From: Pseudomonas taiwanensis DSM 21245
GTDB lineage: Bacteria; Pseudomonadota; Gammaproteobacteria; Pseudomonadales; Pseudomonadaceae
DNA: 64,000 bases
Assembly (NCBI RefSeq): GCF_000425785.1
Contig: NZ_AUEC01000011.1
Location: forward strand, 124,001-188,000
Direction of reading: 5' to 3'
Part shown: positions 44,219-52,378 of the stretch, one piece after another
Layout: the number at the start of each line of letters is the position of its first letter
How positions within the stretch are numbered: the first letter of the stretch is position 1
The notes under the pieces: generated by a model
Database searches by the model: none
What the model saw: only the letters and a program-made list of their open reading frames with translations
What the model was told of the DNA's origin: nothing
Translations under genes and position numbers: made by a program

Positions 44219-44313
44219 AGCGTCGTTGCGCCAGCGCCTGGGGTGGCCACAGCGCTGCCCCACCCGCTCTTCGCCCCACGACCTGCGGCCACATCCGCAC
44301 GAGGAGGGTATCC

Positions 44314-45681
44314 ATGAACGGTAACTCGCGCAAACTGATGGAAATGCTCTACGGCAAGCAATACCAGGTCGACAGCGCGGAGATCGCCCCCCTGCTGCAT
44401 CAATTCGCCGAACCCTTGCCCGACCTCGAGTCCCCCGCCTTCGCCGCGCTATTCGATCGCTACGCCGACGCCCGTGTGGTGATGCTGGGCGAGGCAAGCC
44501 ATGGCACCAGCGAGTTCTATCGCGCCCGTGCAGCCATTACCCGGCGGCTGATCGAACAGCACGGCTTCAACATCGTGGCCGTCGAAGCCGACTGGCCGGA
44601 TGCAGGGCACGTTGACCAGTACGTGCGGGGCTTGGCTCATTCGGCATGGAAGCGCCATATATTCAGCCGTTTCCCAACCTGGATGTGGCGCAACAGCGAG
44701 GTCAAGGCATTCGCCCACTGGCTGCATGGGCATAATCGCCTGCTCGCCGTCGACCGCCGCGTGGAGTTTCGCGGCCTGGACGTCTACAGCCTGCGCAACT
44801 CCATTCACGAAGTGCTGGCCTTTTTGGACCGGACAGATCCGCACCTGGCCCGCGAAGCGCGCCGACGGTATGGTTGCCTGACGCCCTGGCAGGATGACCC
44901 GACACTGTATGGCCACTTCGTCGAACGGGGTGGCGTCATGCCCTGCGAGCAGCCTGTGGTCGAACAACTGAATGTGATGCTGGCCGATCAGCTGTCGGGC
45001 CTGATCCGCAATGATGAAGCGTTTTTCAATGCCACCCAGAACGCACGCGTGATCATCGCCGCAGAACAATACTATCGGGCGATCTACCGAGGCTCGACTG
45101 CCTCGTGGAACCTGCGCGACCGGCACATGTTCGATACCCTGCGCGCACTGCTGGAACATCGCGGGCCACACGCCAAAGCCGTGGTCTGGGCACACAACTC
45201 TCACATCGGCAACGCCGATGCCACGGAAATGGGCTGGAAAGGCCAATTCAACATCGGCCAACTGTGCCGCCACGCGTTTGGCCGGGACGCCGTGCTGATC
45301 GGCATGGCCACCGACCGCGGACAAGTGGCCGCCGCCAGTGACTGGGATGGCGACATGCTGATCAAGGACATCCGTCCTTCGCGGTCGGACAGTTGGGAGC
45401 ACCAGTTCCGCCTGGCAGGCGTACCGGCTTCCTTGACCGACTGGCGAGACCCACAGCGCAAGGAGCTTCGTCGCATCTTGTCAATGCCACTGCTCGAACG
45501 CGCGATCGGCGTCATCTACCGACCGGAGAGCGAACGGCTGAGCCATTACTTCGAAGCAGTGCTGGCCGAGCAATTCGACGCCCTGCTTTGGATCGAACAG
45601 ACCCAACCGGTTGACGCCCTGCCTCTGCCGAAACAACAACACCTTGAACCGGAGGACGAAACCTATCCGTTCGGCGTCTGA
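44314..45681 (+). CDS. erythromycin-esterase-like protein
   Basis: 455 residues of the erythromycin esterase (EreA/B-like) superfamily: VVMLGEASHGTSEFYRARAA, FNIVAVEADWPDAGHVDQYV, and AKAVVWAHNSHIGNADATEM, carrying the Glu-His pairs that define the active centre. Chromosomal members next to phosphoribosyltransferases are common and need not act on macrolides; their natural substrate is unknown. Here the PRTase and an alpha/beta hydrolase are convergent just downstream. AGGAGGGTATCC precedes the ATG. Confidence 0.9.
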   Translation: MNGNSRKLMEMLYGKQYQVDSAEIAPLLHQFAEPLPDLESPAFAALFDRYADARVVMLGEASHGTSEFYRARAAITRRLIEQHGFNIVAVEADWPDAGHVDQYVRGLAHSAWKRHIFSRFPTWMWRNSEVKAFAHWLHGHNRLLAVDRRVEFRGLDVYSLRNSIHEVLAFLDRTDPHLAREARRRYGCLTPWQDDPTLYGHFVERGGVMPCEQPVVEQLNVMLADQLSGLIRNDEAFFNATQNARVIIAAEQYYRAIYRGSTASWNLRDRHMFDTLRALLEHRGPHAKAVVWAHNSHIGNADATEMGWKGQFNIGQLCRHAFGRDAVLIGMATDRGQVAAASDWDGDMLIKDIRPSRSDSWEHQFRLAGVPASLTDWRDPQRKELRRILSMPLLERAIGVIYRPESERLSHYFEAVLAEQFDALLWIEQTQPVDALPLPKQQHLEPEDETYPFGV

Positions 45682-45689
45682 ACATCCGG

Positions 45690-45721
45690 CCTGCAAGGCT
45701 CAAGGGGATGGGGCTTGCAGG
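45690..45721. terminator. hairpin between convergent esterase-like and hydrolase genes
   Basis: CCTGCAAG (45690-45697) pairs with CTTGCAGG (45714-45721), 16-nt loop; it overlaps the end of the hydrolase gene. No T-tract, so only a weak terminator candidate. Confidence 0.4.
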
Positions 45722-46359
45722 TGGGTGACGAACCAGTCACCCGCCAGAACGGCGACTTCGGTCAGGGTGCCAGGCTCTTCGAACAGGTGCGAAGCACCTG
45801 CTACTACCTCCAAGCGATGCTCGCAAAGCAGCATCCGACTGGCCTGACGATTGAGTTCCAGGACCTGAACGTCCCTGCCACCAACGATCTGCAGGGTCGG
45901 GGCTTGTACCCGCTTGAGCGCTTCGCCTGCCAGATCGGTGCGCCCTCCCCGGCTGACCACTGCCGCCACCACCTCCGGGCGCTCGGCCGCCGCACACAAA
46001 GCCGCCGCTGCACCCGTACTGGCGCCGAACACGCCAATGCGCAAGCTAGCAAGGTCGGGGTCCTGGCCAACCCAATCGATGACATCCGTAAGCCGCTTCG
46101 CCAGCAGCGGAATATCAAAGCGCAGCGCGGCGGTCTGGTTGTCCAGTCGCTGCTCCTGCTCGGTCAAAAGGTCAAACAGCAACGAGCCGAGGCCGCGACT
46201 GGCGAGCACGTCCGCCACATACTGGTTTCTGGCGCTCAGCCGACCGCTACCGCTGCCATGGGCGAAAATGACCAAGGCCTGGGTGTTGGTGGGTAACCGT
46301 AGGTCCGCGAGCAGTTCGACGCCGGGCCATTTCATCGAGCGCAGCACTACCTCAGTCAT
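45700..46359 (-). CDS. alpha/beta hydrolase (dienelactone-hydrolase-like)
   Basis: 219 residues. LVIFAHGSGSGRLSARNQYV is the oxyanion-hole region, LRIGVFGASTGAAAALCAAA contains the nucleophile elbow G-A-S-T-G, and VVAGASHLFEEPGTLTEVAV supplies the catalytic His. It is a short cytosolic serine hydrolase. The ATG at 46359 overlaps the end of the phosphoribosyltransferase gene by 8 nt, implying coupling; the PRTase-hydrolase pair is often fused or adjacent in other bacteria. Confidence 0.88.
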   Translation of the reverse strand: MTEVVLRSMKWPGVELLADLRLPTNTQALVIFAHGSGSGRLSARNQYVADVLASRGLGSLLFDLLTEQEQRLDNQTAALRFDIPLLAKRLTDVIDWVGQDPDLASLRIGVFGASTGAAAALCAAAERPEVVAAVVSRGGRTDLAGEALKRVQAPTLQIVGGRDVQVLELNRQASRMLLCEHRLEVVAGASHLFEEPGTLTEVAVLAGDWFVTHLQAPSP

Positions 46360-47056
46360 CTTCAGCCTCCCCGCCACGGCCCCCGGACGACGCTGCGATC
46401 CCGGCCTTGTCCATCAGCGCCATGACTTCCTCGTCCGAGGTCTGCGGAAAGTCCTGGTACCAATAGCCGACCGAAACCATCCGATCGGGCACCAGCGGGC
46501 AGATCACCTCGTCCACTTCGCTCCACAGGGCCTCTAGCGTTTCCGGTGGCGCGACCGGCACCGCGACCACGATCCGCGCTGGCGATTGGGCACGCACCGC
46601 CTGGATGGCCGCCATCATCGAGGCCCCGGTTGCCAGGCCATCATCGACCAGGATCACGGTCTGGTCTTTGAGCCGAAGCGGAGGTCGGCCACCCCGATAG
46701 GCGCGCTCACGACGTCTCAGTTCCTGTGTTTCCCTGGCTATCACGCTCTCAAGCAGGGCCCGATCGACCGGATAGGCCCGCAATGCATCGTCATTGAGAA
46801 TCTTCACCCCTCCCCCAGCGATCGCGCCCATGGCATATTCCGGGTGCGATGGCATGCCAAGCTTGCGCACCACCAGCAGGTCCAGGCGAACCTTGAGGGC
46901 GATGGCGACCTCGTAAGCCACCGGCACCCCGCCCCGTGGCAAGGCGAGCACGATTACATCAGCCCGTTCGGCGTATTGGCTCAACGGCGGCACCAGGCAG
47001 CGACCGGCTTCAGCGCGGTCGGGGTACAGGGTGCGACGCGCAAGATCATGTGACAT
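46352..47056 (-). CDS. phosphoribosyltransferase-domain protein
   Basis: 234 residues, type I PRTase fold. RTLYPDRAEAGRCLVPPLSQ, LALPRGGVPVAYEVAIALKV, LLVVRKLGMPSHPEYAMGAI and the PRPP loop VILVDDGLATGASMMAAIQA are all typical of the stand-alone PRTase family that accompanies hydrolases and erythromycin-esterase-like proteins. Nucleobase specificity is unknown. ATG 47056 follows GGGAGG. It lies in a long minus-strand operon that starts at the UspA gene at 50066. Confidence 0.9.
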   Translation of the reverse strand: MSHDLARRTLYPDRAEAGRCLVPPLSQYAERADVIVLALPRGGVPVAYEVAIALKVRLDLLVVRKLGMPSHPEYAMGAIAGGGVKILNDDALRAYPVDRALLESVIARETQELRRRERAYRGGRPPLRLKDQTVILVDDGLATGASMMAAIQAVRAQSPARIVVAVPVAPPETLEALWSEVDEVICPLVPDRMVSVGYWYQDFPQTSDEEVMALMDKAGIAASSGGRGGEAEDD

Positions 47057-47117
47057 GGAAACCTCCCGCGCCGAGACGGCGCCTGTCGTTTCACCTACTG
47101 GCAAGCACTACCACCCT

Positions 47118-47762
47118 TCAAGGCGCCGTCGCCCGGGCTTCTTCAGGTAGCAGGTCGAACTGCTCGAGACAGCGCTGTTCATCGTCCGCCGTCAACGCCT
47201 TGTATGCGCTCACTTCCCGCATCGGCGTTTCGAACAAGGCCAGGCGGATCACGCCATTGCGATCGAGGAACGTTTGCGCCAGGCAGGTACACACCGGCTT
47301 GCCGACCAGTGCCGTGAGCTTCTCATCCCCTGGGGTGTTCACCTGGGCCTGCAAGTTGTCTGCGCAATTCTCCACGATACGGTCCACCGAGCGCCCCGCC
47401 AGCCAAAGCGTGCCGCCAGCGAGCAACGCCAGCAGCAGCAACAGGCCTAAAAGAACGTTCGACTCCTGGGTGACCGTGCGCAGGAAGGCAAGCCGAGCCT
47501 GCCAGCCCGTGGCCTGACCATTGAAAATGGTCTTGCCGACCGTGCGCTTGACGCCACGCTGCACCACCCAGCCCAACGCCACGCACAAGGCCAGCAAAGC
47601 CAGCAGCACGAACGGGTGTTGCATGGGCAGACGCCAGCTTGGGCTCAACGACCGGTAGGTAGCGGCCACCATGAGCAATGCCAAGATCGCCACGATCCAC
47701 CCCAGGCTACCCCGTGGCCGATGCATCCAGGCCCGGAGTTTCGCCCTCGCTTGTGTTTCCAT
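47118..47762 (-). CDS. membrane protein with C-terminal soluble domain, unknown function
   Basis: 214 residues. Three predicted helices: about 18-37 (GSLGWIVAILALLMVAATYR), 48-67 (HPFVLLALLALCVALGWVVQ) and 100-122 (NVLLGLLLLLALLAGGTLWL), then a soluble tail with four Cys (ENCADN, KPVCTCLAQ, EQRCLEQ) and FLDRNGVIRLALFETPMREV. I do not recognise a family. The Cys pattern CTC could bind metal or form disulfides in the periplasm. It is encoded 19 nt after the MBL-fold nuclease gene. Confidence 0.7.
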   Translation of the reverse strand: METQARAKLRAWMHRPRGSLGWIVAILALLMVAATYRSLSPSWRLPMQHPFVLLALLALCVALGWVVQRGVKRTVGKTIFNGQATGWQARLAFLRTVTQESNVLLGLLLLLALLAGGTLWLAGRSVDRIVENCADNLQAQVNTPGDEKLTALVGKPVCTCLAQTFLDRNGVIRLALFETPMREVSAYKALTADDEQRCLEQFDLLPEEARATAP

Positions 47763-47781
47763 GACAGCCTCCCGGCCCACG

Positions 47782-49149
47782 CTAGCGCACTGGGTCAATG
47801 GCAACGGTTTCCTGGTACTCGGGCACGCAGACCTGCCAACCGAGCTCGATGCTGATCCGCCGTCGCAGCGTGTCGGCGGCATGGGGCTCGCCATGGATGA
47901 CGTAGGTCTGGCGTGGCGGGCGGGCGAATCCGCGCAGCCACTCCATGATCTCGTCGGCATCGGCATGCGCTGAAAGGTTCTCCATGGCATGCACCTGGGC
48001 CCGGATGGGCACGTCTTCGCCATGCAGGCGGACGTTGTGTGCACCGGCGACGATATCAGCCCCGCGCGTACCACCGGCCTGGAAACCCGAGAACAGGATG
48101 CTGTTGCGTGGGTTTGGGGCCAACGCCTTGAGATGGTGCAGCACCCGTCCACCAGTCGCCATGCCACTGGCGGCGATGATCACCGAAGGTTCCCGCAGCT
48201 GATCCAGATGCCGGGACTCATCGACCGTACGGATGATATGCGTGCCCCTGCACATTGCCGCGCATTCCGTGGACGTCAAGCGATGCTCGCTTCTGAACTG
48301 CTGGTACAGGGCGGTTGCATCGGTGGCCATCGGGCTGTTGAGGTAGACCGGGATGTCGGGTATCAGGCCATCGCGCTTGAGCTTGTACAGGTAGTACATC
48401 AGTAACTGGGCACGACCGACGGCGAATGACGGTACCAACGTGATGCCATGGCGCAGGAGGGTCTGGTTGATGACCTGGGCAAGGTATTGCTCGGTTGATT
48501 CGGTTGGGTGCTGGCGATCGCCATAGGTGGATTCCACCAGCAGCACGTCTGCCGTCCTGATCAGTTCCGGCGCGCGCATGATCGGGTCCTGTGGCCGGCC
48601 AAGGTCCCCGGAGAAGACCAGCGTCTGGCCATCGACCTTGATCTGCACCGTTGCCGCGCCAAGTATGTGCCCGGCCGTGCGCAACAGCAGCTCCATGCCT
48701 TGCACGACCATGATCGGGTGATGCAACTCCACAGGGCGCAGCAGTGCCAAGGCGCGCTTCGCATCCTGCTCGGTGTACAGCGGGCGTGCCGGTGAATGCT
48801 TGGAGTAGCCGTGGCGGTTGGCATGCTCGGCCTGCTCTTCCTGCAATCGGGCACTGTCGAGCAGCAGGATCTCGGCCAAGGCGCAGGTGGCCGGGGTTGC
48901 GTAGATCGGACCGGCATAGCCTTCCCGTGCGAGCACTGGAAGATAACCACTGTGGTCGAGATGGGCATGGGTCAGCACCACCGCATCGAGTGCATGAAGC
49001 GCCGCCGGAAGCGGTTCCCAGTTGCGCAGGCGCAGTTGCTTGTAACCTTGGAACAGTCCGCAGTCGATCAGCACACGGCTGCTGTCGCGGGTCAACAGGA
49101 ACTTGCTGCCGGTCACGGTCCCGGTACCACCGAGAAATGTCAGTTGCAT
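47782..49149 (-). CDS. MBL-fold/beta-CASP RNA-metabolising hydrolase
   Basis: 455 residues, metallo-beta-lactamase plus beta-CASP, of the CPSF/YSH1-like class. Metal motif LTHAHLDHSGYLPVLAREGY (HxHxDH), AGHILGAATVQIKVDGQTLV, FSGDLGRPQD, beta-CASP VPSFAVGRAQLLMYYLYKL and LSAHADADEIMEWL. Relatives are RNA endo- or 5'-3' exonucleases using two Zn. ATG 49149 begins MQLTFLGGTGTVTGSKFLL. Start is 2 nt after the UspA stop, so they are co-transcribed; RNA decay in stressed cells is a plausible role. Confidence 0.92.
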   Translation of the reverse strand: MQLTFLGGTGTVTGSKFLLTRDSSRVLIDCGLFQGYKQLRLRNWEPLPAALHALDAVVLTHAHLDHSGYLPVLAREGYAGPIYATPATCALAEILLLDSARLQEEQAEHANRHGYSKHSPARPLYTEQDAKRALALLRPVELHHPIMVVQGMELLLRTAGHILGAATVQIKVDGQTLVFSGDLGRPQDPIMRAPELIRTADVLLVESTYGDRQHPTESTEQYLAQVINQTLLRHGITLVPSFAVGRAQLLMYYLYKLKRDGLIPDIPVYLNSPMATDATALYQQFRSEHRLTSTECAAMCRGTHIIRTVDESRHLDQLREPSVIIAASGMATGGRVLHHLKALAPNPRNSILFSGFQAGGTRGADIVAGAHNVRLHGEDVPIRAQVHAMENLSAHADADEIMEWLRGFARPPRQTYVIHGEPHAADTLRRRISIELGWQVCVPEYQETVAIDPVR

Positions 49150-49151
49150 GG

Positions 49152-50066
49152 CTAGGGCTCCAGGGTTTCGACCGCTTGAGGGTGAACCGCCAGGACACTG
49201 CACGGTGGACGGCTGACGATGCGCTCGGTGGTATCGCCCAGCAGCTTGTCCAGCCCTTTGGGCTGCACCACACCCATGACCACCGCGTCGATATCCAGCG
49301 CAGCGACCTGCTCGCGAATCACTTGCACCGGGCCACCTTCCATGAAATGGCGGCGATTCGCCGCGACCCCCTCAGTGTCCGCCAAGGTGTCGAACGGCTC
49401 CTTCAAGGCGTTGCGCATCTCATCGATCCACGCCTGGGTGACGTTCATGTCCGAGGCGAATACGCCGGCCAGGTTGTAGGCCGAGAGCAGGTGCAACTGT
49501 GCATCGCATTGCAGTGCCAGCGCCTGCGCGGCACGGATCAGCCCACGATTGAAGGATGCCTGGACCTCGGGGGTTTCGCTGAAGGAAGTGTCAACGGCGA
49601 CCAGCACGCGCTGGGGCAGCGACACCGCTGCCGCCGGCACGAAGTGCGTGATGCCCTTCAGGCCCCGCATCAAGGCGCAATCCAGGGGCGTGCTGAACAG
49701 TCGCACCATGGTTGGCGTCGCTTCGCTGTCCTTGATGACCATGTCGGGCTGCAGTTCGCTGATGTAGTCGAGGGCCTGGCTGCGGATGTCGTCCGCCTGC
49801 AGGCTGTCGACCGTCAAGGCGACACCGCTGCCACGGTGACGCTCGACCAAACCTGCCAGCCGTACACGGTAGTGGTCGAACTGGCGCTGGATATCGGCCT
49901 CGTTCAATCGCTCTTCACGCAACAGGTGCTCCTGCGTCGGTTCGAACAAGCCCAGTACATGCACGCTGGCACCACTGACATGCGCCAGGGCCAGGGCCCT
50001 GCGCAGCGCGGCCGAATGCGGATCGACCTCGGTGAGCAGCACCAGCAGTTGTCGATATTGACCCAT
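49152..50066 (-). CDS. tandem universal stress protein
   Basis: 304 residues: MGQYRQLLVLLTEVDPHSAA opens domain 1; domain 2 begins QRVLVAVDTSFSETPEVQAS and ends DAVVMGVVQPKGLDKLLGDT then TERIVSRPPCSVLAV. Leads a five-gene minus-strand operon: UspA, MBL nuclease, membrane protein, PRTase, hydrolase. ATG 50066 with GGAGGTTCGCC upstream; the longer open frame to 50384 is not protein-like. An Anr-like box is 77 nt upstream. Confidence 0.9.
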   Translation of the reverse strand: MGQYRQLLVLLTEVDPHSAALRRALALAHVSGASVHVLGLFEPTQEHLLREERLNEADIQRQFDHYRVRLAGLVERHRGSGVALTVDSLQADDIRSQALDYISELQPDMVIKDSEATPTMVRLFSTPLDCALMRGLKGITHFVPAAAVSLPQRVLVAVDTSFSETPEVQASFNRGLIRAAQALALQCDAQLHLLSAYNLAGVFASDMNVTQAWIDEMRNALKEPFDTLADTEGVAANRRHFMEGGPVQVIREQVAALDIDAVVMGVVQPKGLDKLLGDTTERIVSRPPCSVLAVHPQAVETLEP

Positions 50067-50136
50067 GGCGAACCTCCGGGCTTGCGCGGCTGGCGTGATG
50101 ATGTAGGCGATTGTCCGGAGGCAGGCTGATGCGCGC

Positions 50137-50150
50137 TTGATGCAGATCAG
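50137..50150. promoter_or_regulatory. Anr/Fnr-like box (9/10)
   Basis: TTGAT-GCAG-ATCAG. Centre 77 nt upstream of the UspA-led operon (50066). Confidence 0.72.
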
Positions 50151-50174
50151 AAAAACCACCTGCCGCGCCTGAAC

Positions 50175-50188
50175 TTGACGATTGTCAG
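50175..50188. promoter_or_regulatory. Anr/Fnr-like box (7/10)
   Basis: TTGAC-GATT-GTCAG. Weak, but its centre is 72 nt upstream of the GNAT gene at 50254, the shared spacing. Confidence 0.45.
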
Positions 50189-50253
50189 AACCGGCGCCGC
50201 CCAGCACGGTACAACGGCTGCAGCAAGCATCGACCAGGTAATCGGGAGGCGAC

Positions 50254-50802
50254 ATGAACAAGCAGCAGGCTGACCAGCCAGATACGGGCGAGCATTGGAT
50301 CGAGAAGCTTTCGGACGGCGCTGCCGTACTGATCCGTCCGCTGCGAGAAGAGGACCGCGAAAGGGACCGCCGCTTTCTCAGCACGATCGCCTACGAAGCC
50401 CGACGTTTCCGCTTGATCGCTGGGCTCAGTGGCGGCGTGCCAAGCCTGGATGCGCAGCAAATGCCAGTGGATCACCACCAGCGCGAAGCCTACGTTGCCC
50501 TGGTCCATGCAGATGGCCAGTTGCACCAGATCGGGGTAAGCCGGTATGCCAGCGTGCCCGGCAGCCGCCTCTGCGAATGCGCCGTCGCCGTGGACGAACA
50601 ATGGCAGCGCAAGGGGCTGGGCCGGTTGCTGATGCAGCACCTGATCGCAGCCGCCAAGCGCAACGGCTTTCACTGCATGATTTCCAGGGACCTGGCGAAC
50701 AACTATGCCATGCACCGGCTGACCAAGGGCCTGGGCTTCAGCTCACGCTACTTGGGTGGCGATGTCAGCGAGATCATTCACGAAGTTGACCTTCGCACCT
50801 GA
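50254..50802 (+). CDS. GNAT N-acetyltransferase (paralog of 43649)
   Basis: 182 residues, MNKQQADQPDTGEHWIEKLS then DGAAVLIRPLREEDRERDRR, parallel to the first GNAT protein; the acetyl-CoA motif is ECAVAVDEQWQRKGLGRLLM. The ECAV-x-V core and the EHWIE start show these two are a duplicated pair. GGGAGGCGAC precedes the ATG. Substrate unknown. Confidence 0.88.
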   Translation: MNKQQADQPDTGEHWIEKLSDGAAVLIRPLREEDRERDRRFLSTIAYEARRFRLIAGLSGGVPSLDAQQMPVDHHQREAYVALVHADGQLHQIGVSRYASVPGSRLCECAVAVDEQWQRKGLGRLLMQHLIAAAKRNGFHCMISRDLANNYAMHRLTKGLGFSSRYLGGDVSEIIHEVDLRT

Positions 50803-50827
50803 AGACAAGGCCCTTGGGGCCTTGTCT
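50803..50827. terminator. hairpin between convergent GNAT and UspA genes
   Basis: 11-bp stem: AGACAAGGCCC (50803-50813) with GGGCCTTGTCT (50817-50827), loop TTG. It sits between the GNAT stop (50802) and UspA stop (50829). No T-run. Confidence 0.6.
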
Positions 50828-50828
50828 C

Positions 50829-51755
50829 TCAGCCTTGGGAATGCTCCGGTGAAATCACCAGCACGCTGCTGGACAAGCGATTCAACACCCGCTCGGCAGT
50901 GCTGCCGATGAACCAGCCGATGCCGTGATGGTGGTAGCTGCCCATGACCAGTACGTCGATATCGTTGTTCTCCATGAACAGCGCCAGCACCTTGGCCGGG
51001 TCTCCCAAGCGCAGGTGGCGGTGTTCGGCGGCGATTCCATTGCGCTCGGCAAGTGCCTGGAAGGCATCGCTTTGCGCCTCGTGCAGTGTCTGGGCCAGGT
51101 TGGAGTCGAACAGGAATGAATGCTCGCGGCTGCCGCCGGCGTCCAGGTACATCGACCCCATGTCGTAGGCATATAGCAACTCGATCTGGGCATTGCACTG
51201 TAATGCCAGCTTCAGCGCCTCGCTGATGATCTGGTCGTTGAAGCCCTCGAACTGGTCTTCCGGGCGCGACAGGTCCACGGCCGCCAGAATCTTGCGCGGC
51301 AGCGCATGGCTGGCCTGGTGAACCAGGTGCAGGGGAATGCGGGTTTCCCGCAGCAACTGAATGTCGAGCGAGGTGAACATTGCCCGTGCCCACCAGGGTT
51401 CATGCTCGAAGGCCTTGATCAGCATGGCGAAAGGCTGCTCGCGCAGGTGCACGAGTATCTCGTCCAGCGGATGCTGGACCCATACCACTTCGGTGGTGAC
51501 CGTCACCCCATTGCGGCGCATCGACAGCGCTTGGGTTTCCAACCATTCACGGTGTTGCTGTACATAGCCTTCGCGCATCACCGCCAGGGCCTGGTCGTTG
51601 ACCAAGCCCGCGGTGGCAAGGCCTTCGAGGTAGTCAAACGCCACGATATGCAGGGCCATGCCCTTGGCCTTGGCCAGCGCCGCCGCACGGTCGTAGACCG
51701 GGGTGCGCCGCATCAGAGGCGAAGCGATCAGAAGAAGTCTTTGCGGGTTGTCCAT
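50829..51755 (-). CDS. tandem universal stress protein
   Basis: 308 residues. MDNPQRLLLIASPLMRRTPV opens domain 1; RKILAAVDLSRPEDQFEGFN opens domain 2; DVLVMGSYHHHGIGWFIGST then AERVLNRLSSSVLVI is a good GxxxxxG-x-GS nucleotide-binding end. It is the sixth UspA gene in 26 kb. An Anr-like box is 66 nt upstream of its ATG, divergent from the small-protein/Fnr operon. Confidence 0.9.
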   Translation of the reverse strand: MDNPQRLLLIASPLMRRTPVYDRAAALAKAKGMALHIVAFDYLEGLATAGLVNDQALAVMREGYVQQHREWLETQALSMRRNGVTVTTEVVWVQHPLDEILVHLREQPFAMLIKAFEHEPWWARAMFTSLDIQLLRETRIPLHLVHQASHALPRKILAAVDLSRPEDQFEGFNDQIISEALKLALQCNAQIELLYAYDMGSMYLDAGGSREHSFLFDSNLAQTLHEAQSDAFQALAERNGIAAEHRHLRLGDPAKVLALFMENNDIDVLVMGSYHHHGIGWFIGSTAERVLNRLSSSVLVISPEHSQG

Positions 51756-51814
51756 GGCGCACCTCAGCGTTTGGGAAGTGTCCCTGGATCATCCCTGAAC
51801 CGCCCTATGCGGAC

Positions 51815-51828
51815 TTGACGTTTATCAA
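51815..51828. promoter_or_regulatory. Anr/Fnr-like box (9/10)
   Basis: TTGAC-GTTT-ATCAA. Centre 66 nt upstream of the UspA ATG (51755). Confidence 0.72.
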
Positions 51829-51873
51829 CTGAACCACTGGACGGACAAACGGCGATGCCAGCTGCGCGAGAAT

Positions 51874-51887
51874 TTGATGCGGATCAA
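51874..51887. promoter_or_regulatory. perfect Anr/Fnr box
   Basis: TTGAT-GCGG-ATCAA, 10/10. Centre 78 nt upstream of the small ORF at 51959, which leads a possible operon containing the second Fnr-type gene. Confidence 0.85.
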
Positions 51888-51958
51888 AGCTTCCTGGCGT
51901 TTACGGCGCAATCTGACTCTATACCAACAACAATCATCGAACTCCCTGGAGGCGTGCC

Positions 51959-52045
51959 ATGACGCTCATGACAACCTGCGAAGTCGGCCATGAATCATTC
52001 GCCAACCCGCCCAATGGCGTGACGAAAATGGCCAATACGCCCTGA
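51959..52045 (+). CDS. putative 28-residue small protein
   Basis: Short ORF reading MTLMTTCEVGHESFANPPNG then VTKMANTP. CTGGAGGCGTGCC gives a strong SD 6-9 nt before the ATG, and a perfect Anr box is correctly spaced upstream. No homolog known to me. It could be a leader peptide or a stress small protein; it may also be fortuitous. Confidence 0.4.
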   Translation: MTLMTTCEVGHESFANPPNGVTKMANTP

Positions 52046-52127
52046 ACCACCCCTGTTGCTGGCAGGGATGCCTTCGTTTCGCATGGATTTGCAGTTGGTT
52101 TGCTCATGCATGCTTTTGGAGGCTTCC

Positions 52128-52376
52128 ATGAACATCTACGTCGAAACAAGCCCTGAACAGAACCGCTGGTGGGTCCGCATGGACGACTGCCGGGTGAGCT
52201 TCACGACGCCCGACGAAGCGCAAGCCTTCGTCGATCGGCTTAACGCCCGTCTCAATGCACCCCATTCACGCGACATGCTTGCCGACTGGTCACCACGCCC
52301 CGGCATGGGCAGCACGGGTAAAGCCAATGCTCGGATGGCTACTCAGGCAGATCTCCGATGCGCGAAGGAGGCCTGA
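52128..52376 (+). CDS. small hypothetical protein
   Basis: 82 residues: MNIYVETSPEQNRWWVRMDD, CRVSFTTPDEAQAFVDRLNA, then a Gly/Ser/Arg-rich tail. The first 45 residues look like a compact alpha+beta fold of a kind common in Pseudomonas but unnamed. TTGGAGG precedes the ATG; the open frame upstream (to 52056) is rejected. The next start, fnr-type, is 2 nt after its stop, so they form an operon. Confidence 0.65.
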   Translation: MNIYVETSPEQNRWWVRMDDCRVSFTTPDEAQAFVDRLNARLNAPHSRDMLADWSPRPGMGSTGKANARMATQADLRCAKEA

Positions 52377-52378
52377 AA

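Noticed and set aside
49152..50384. 410-residue reading of the UspA gene at 49152
   Set aside because: The extra 106 residues cross the intergenic region with the Anr-like boxes and the GNAT gene start; the UspA fold begins at MGQYRQLLVLL with its own SD.
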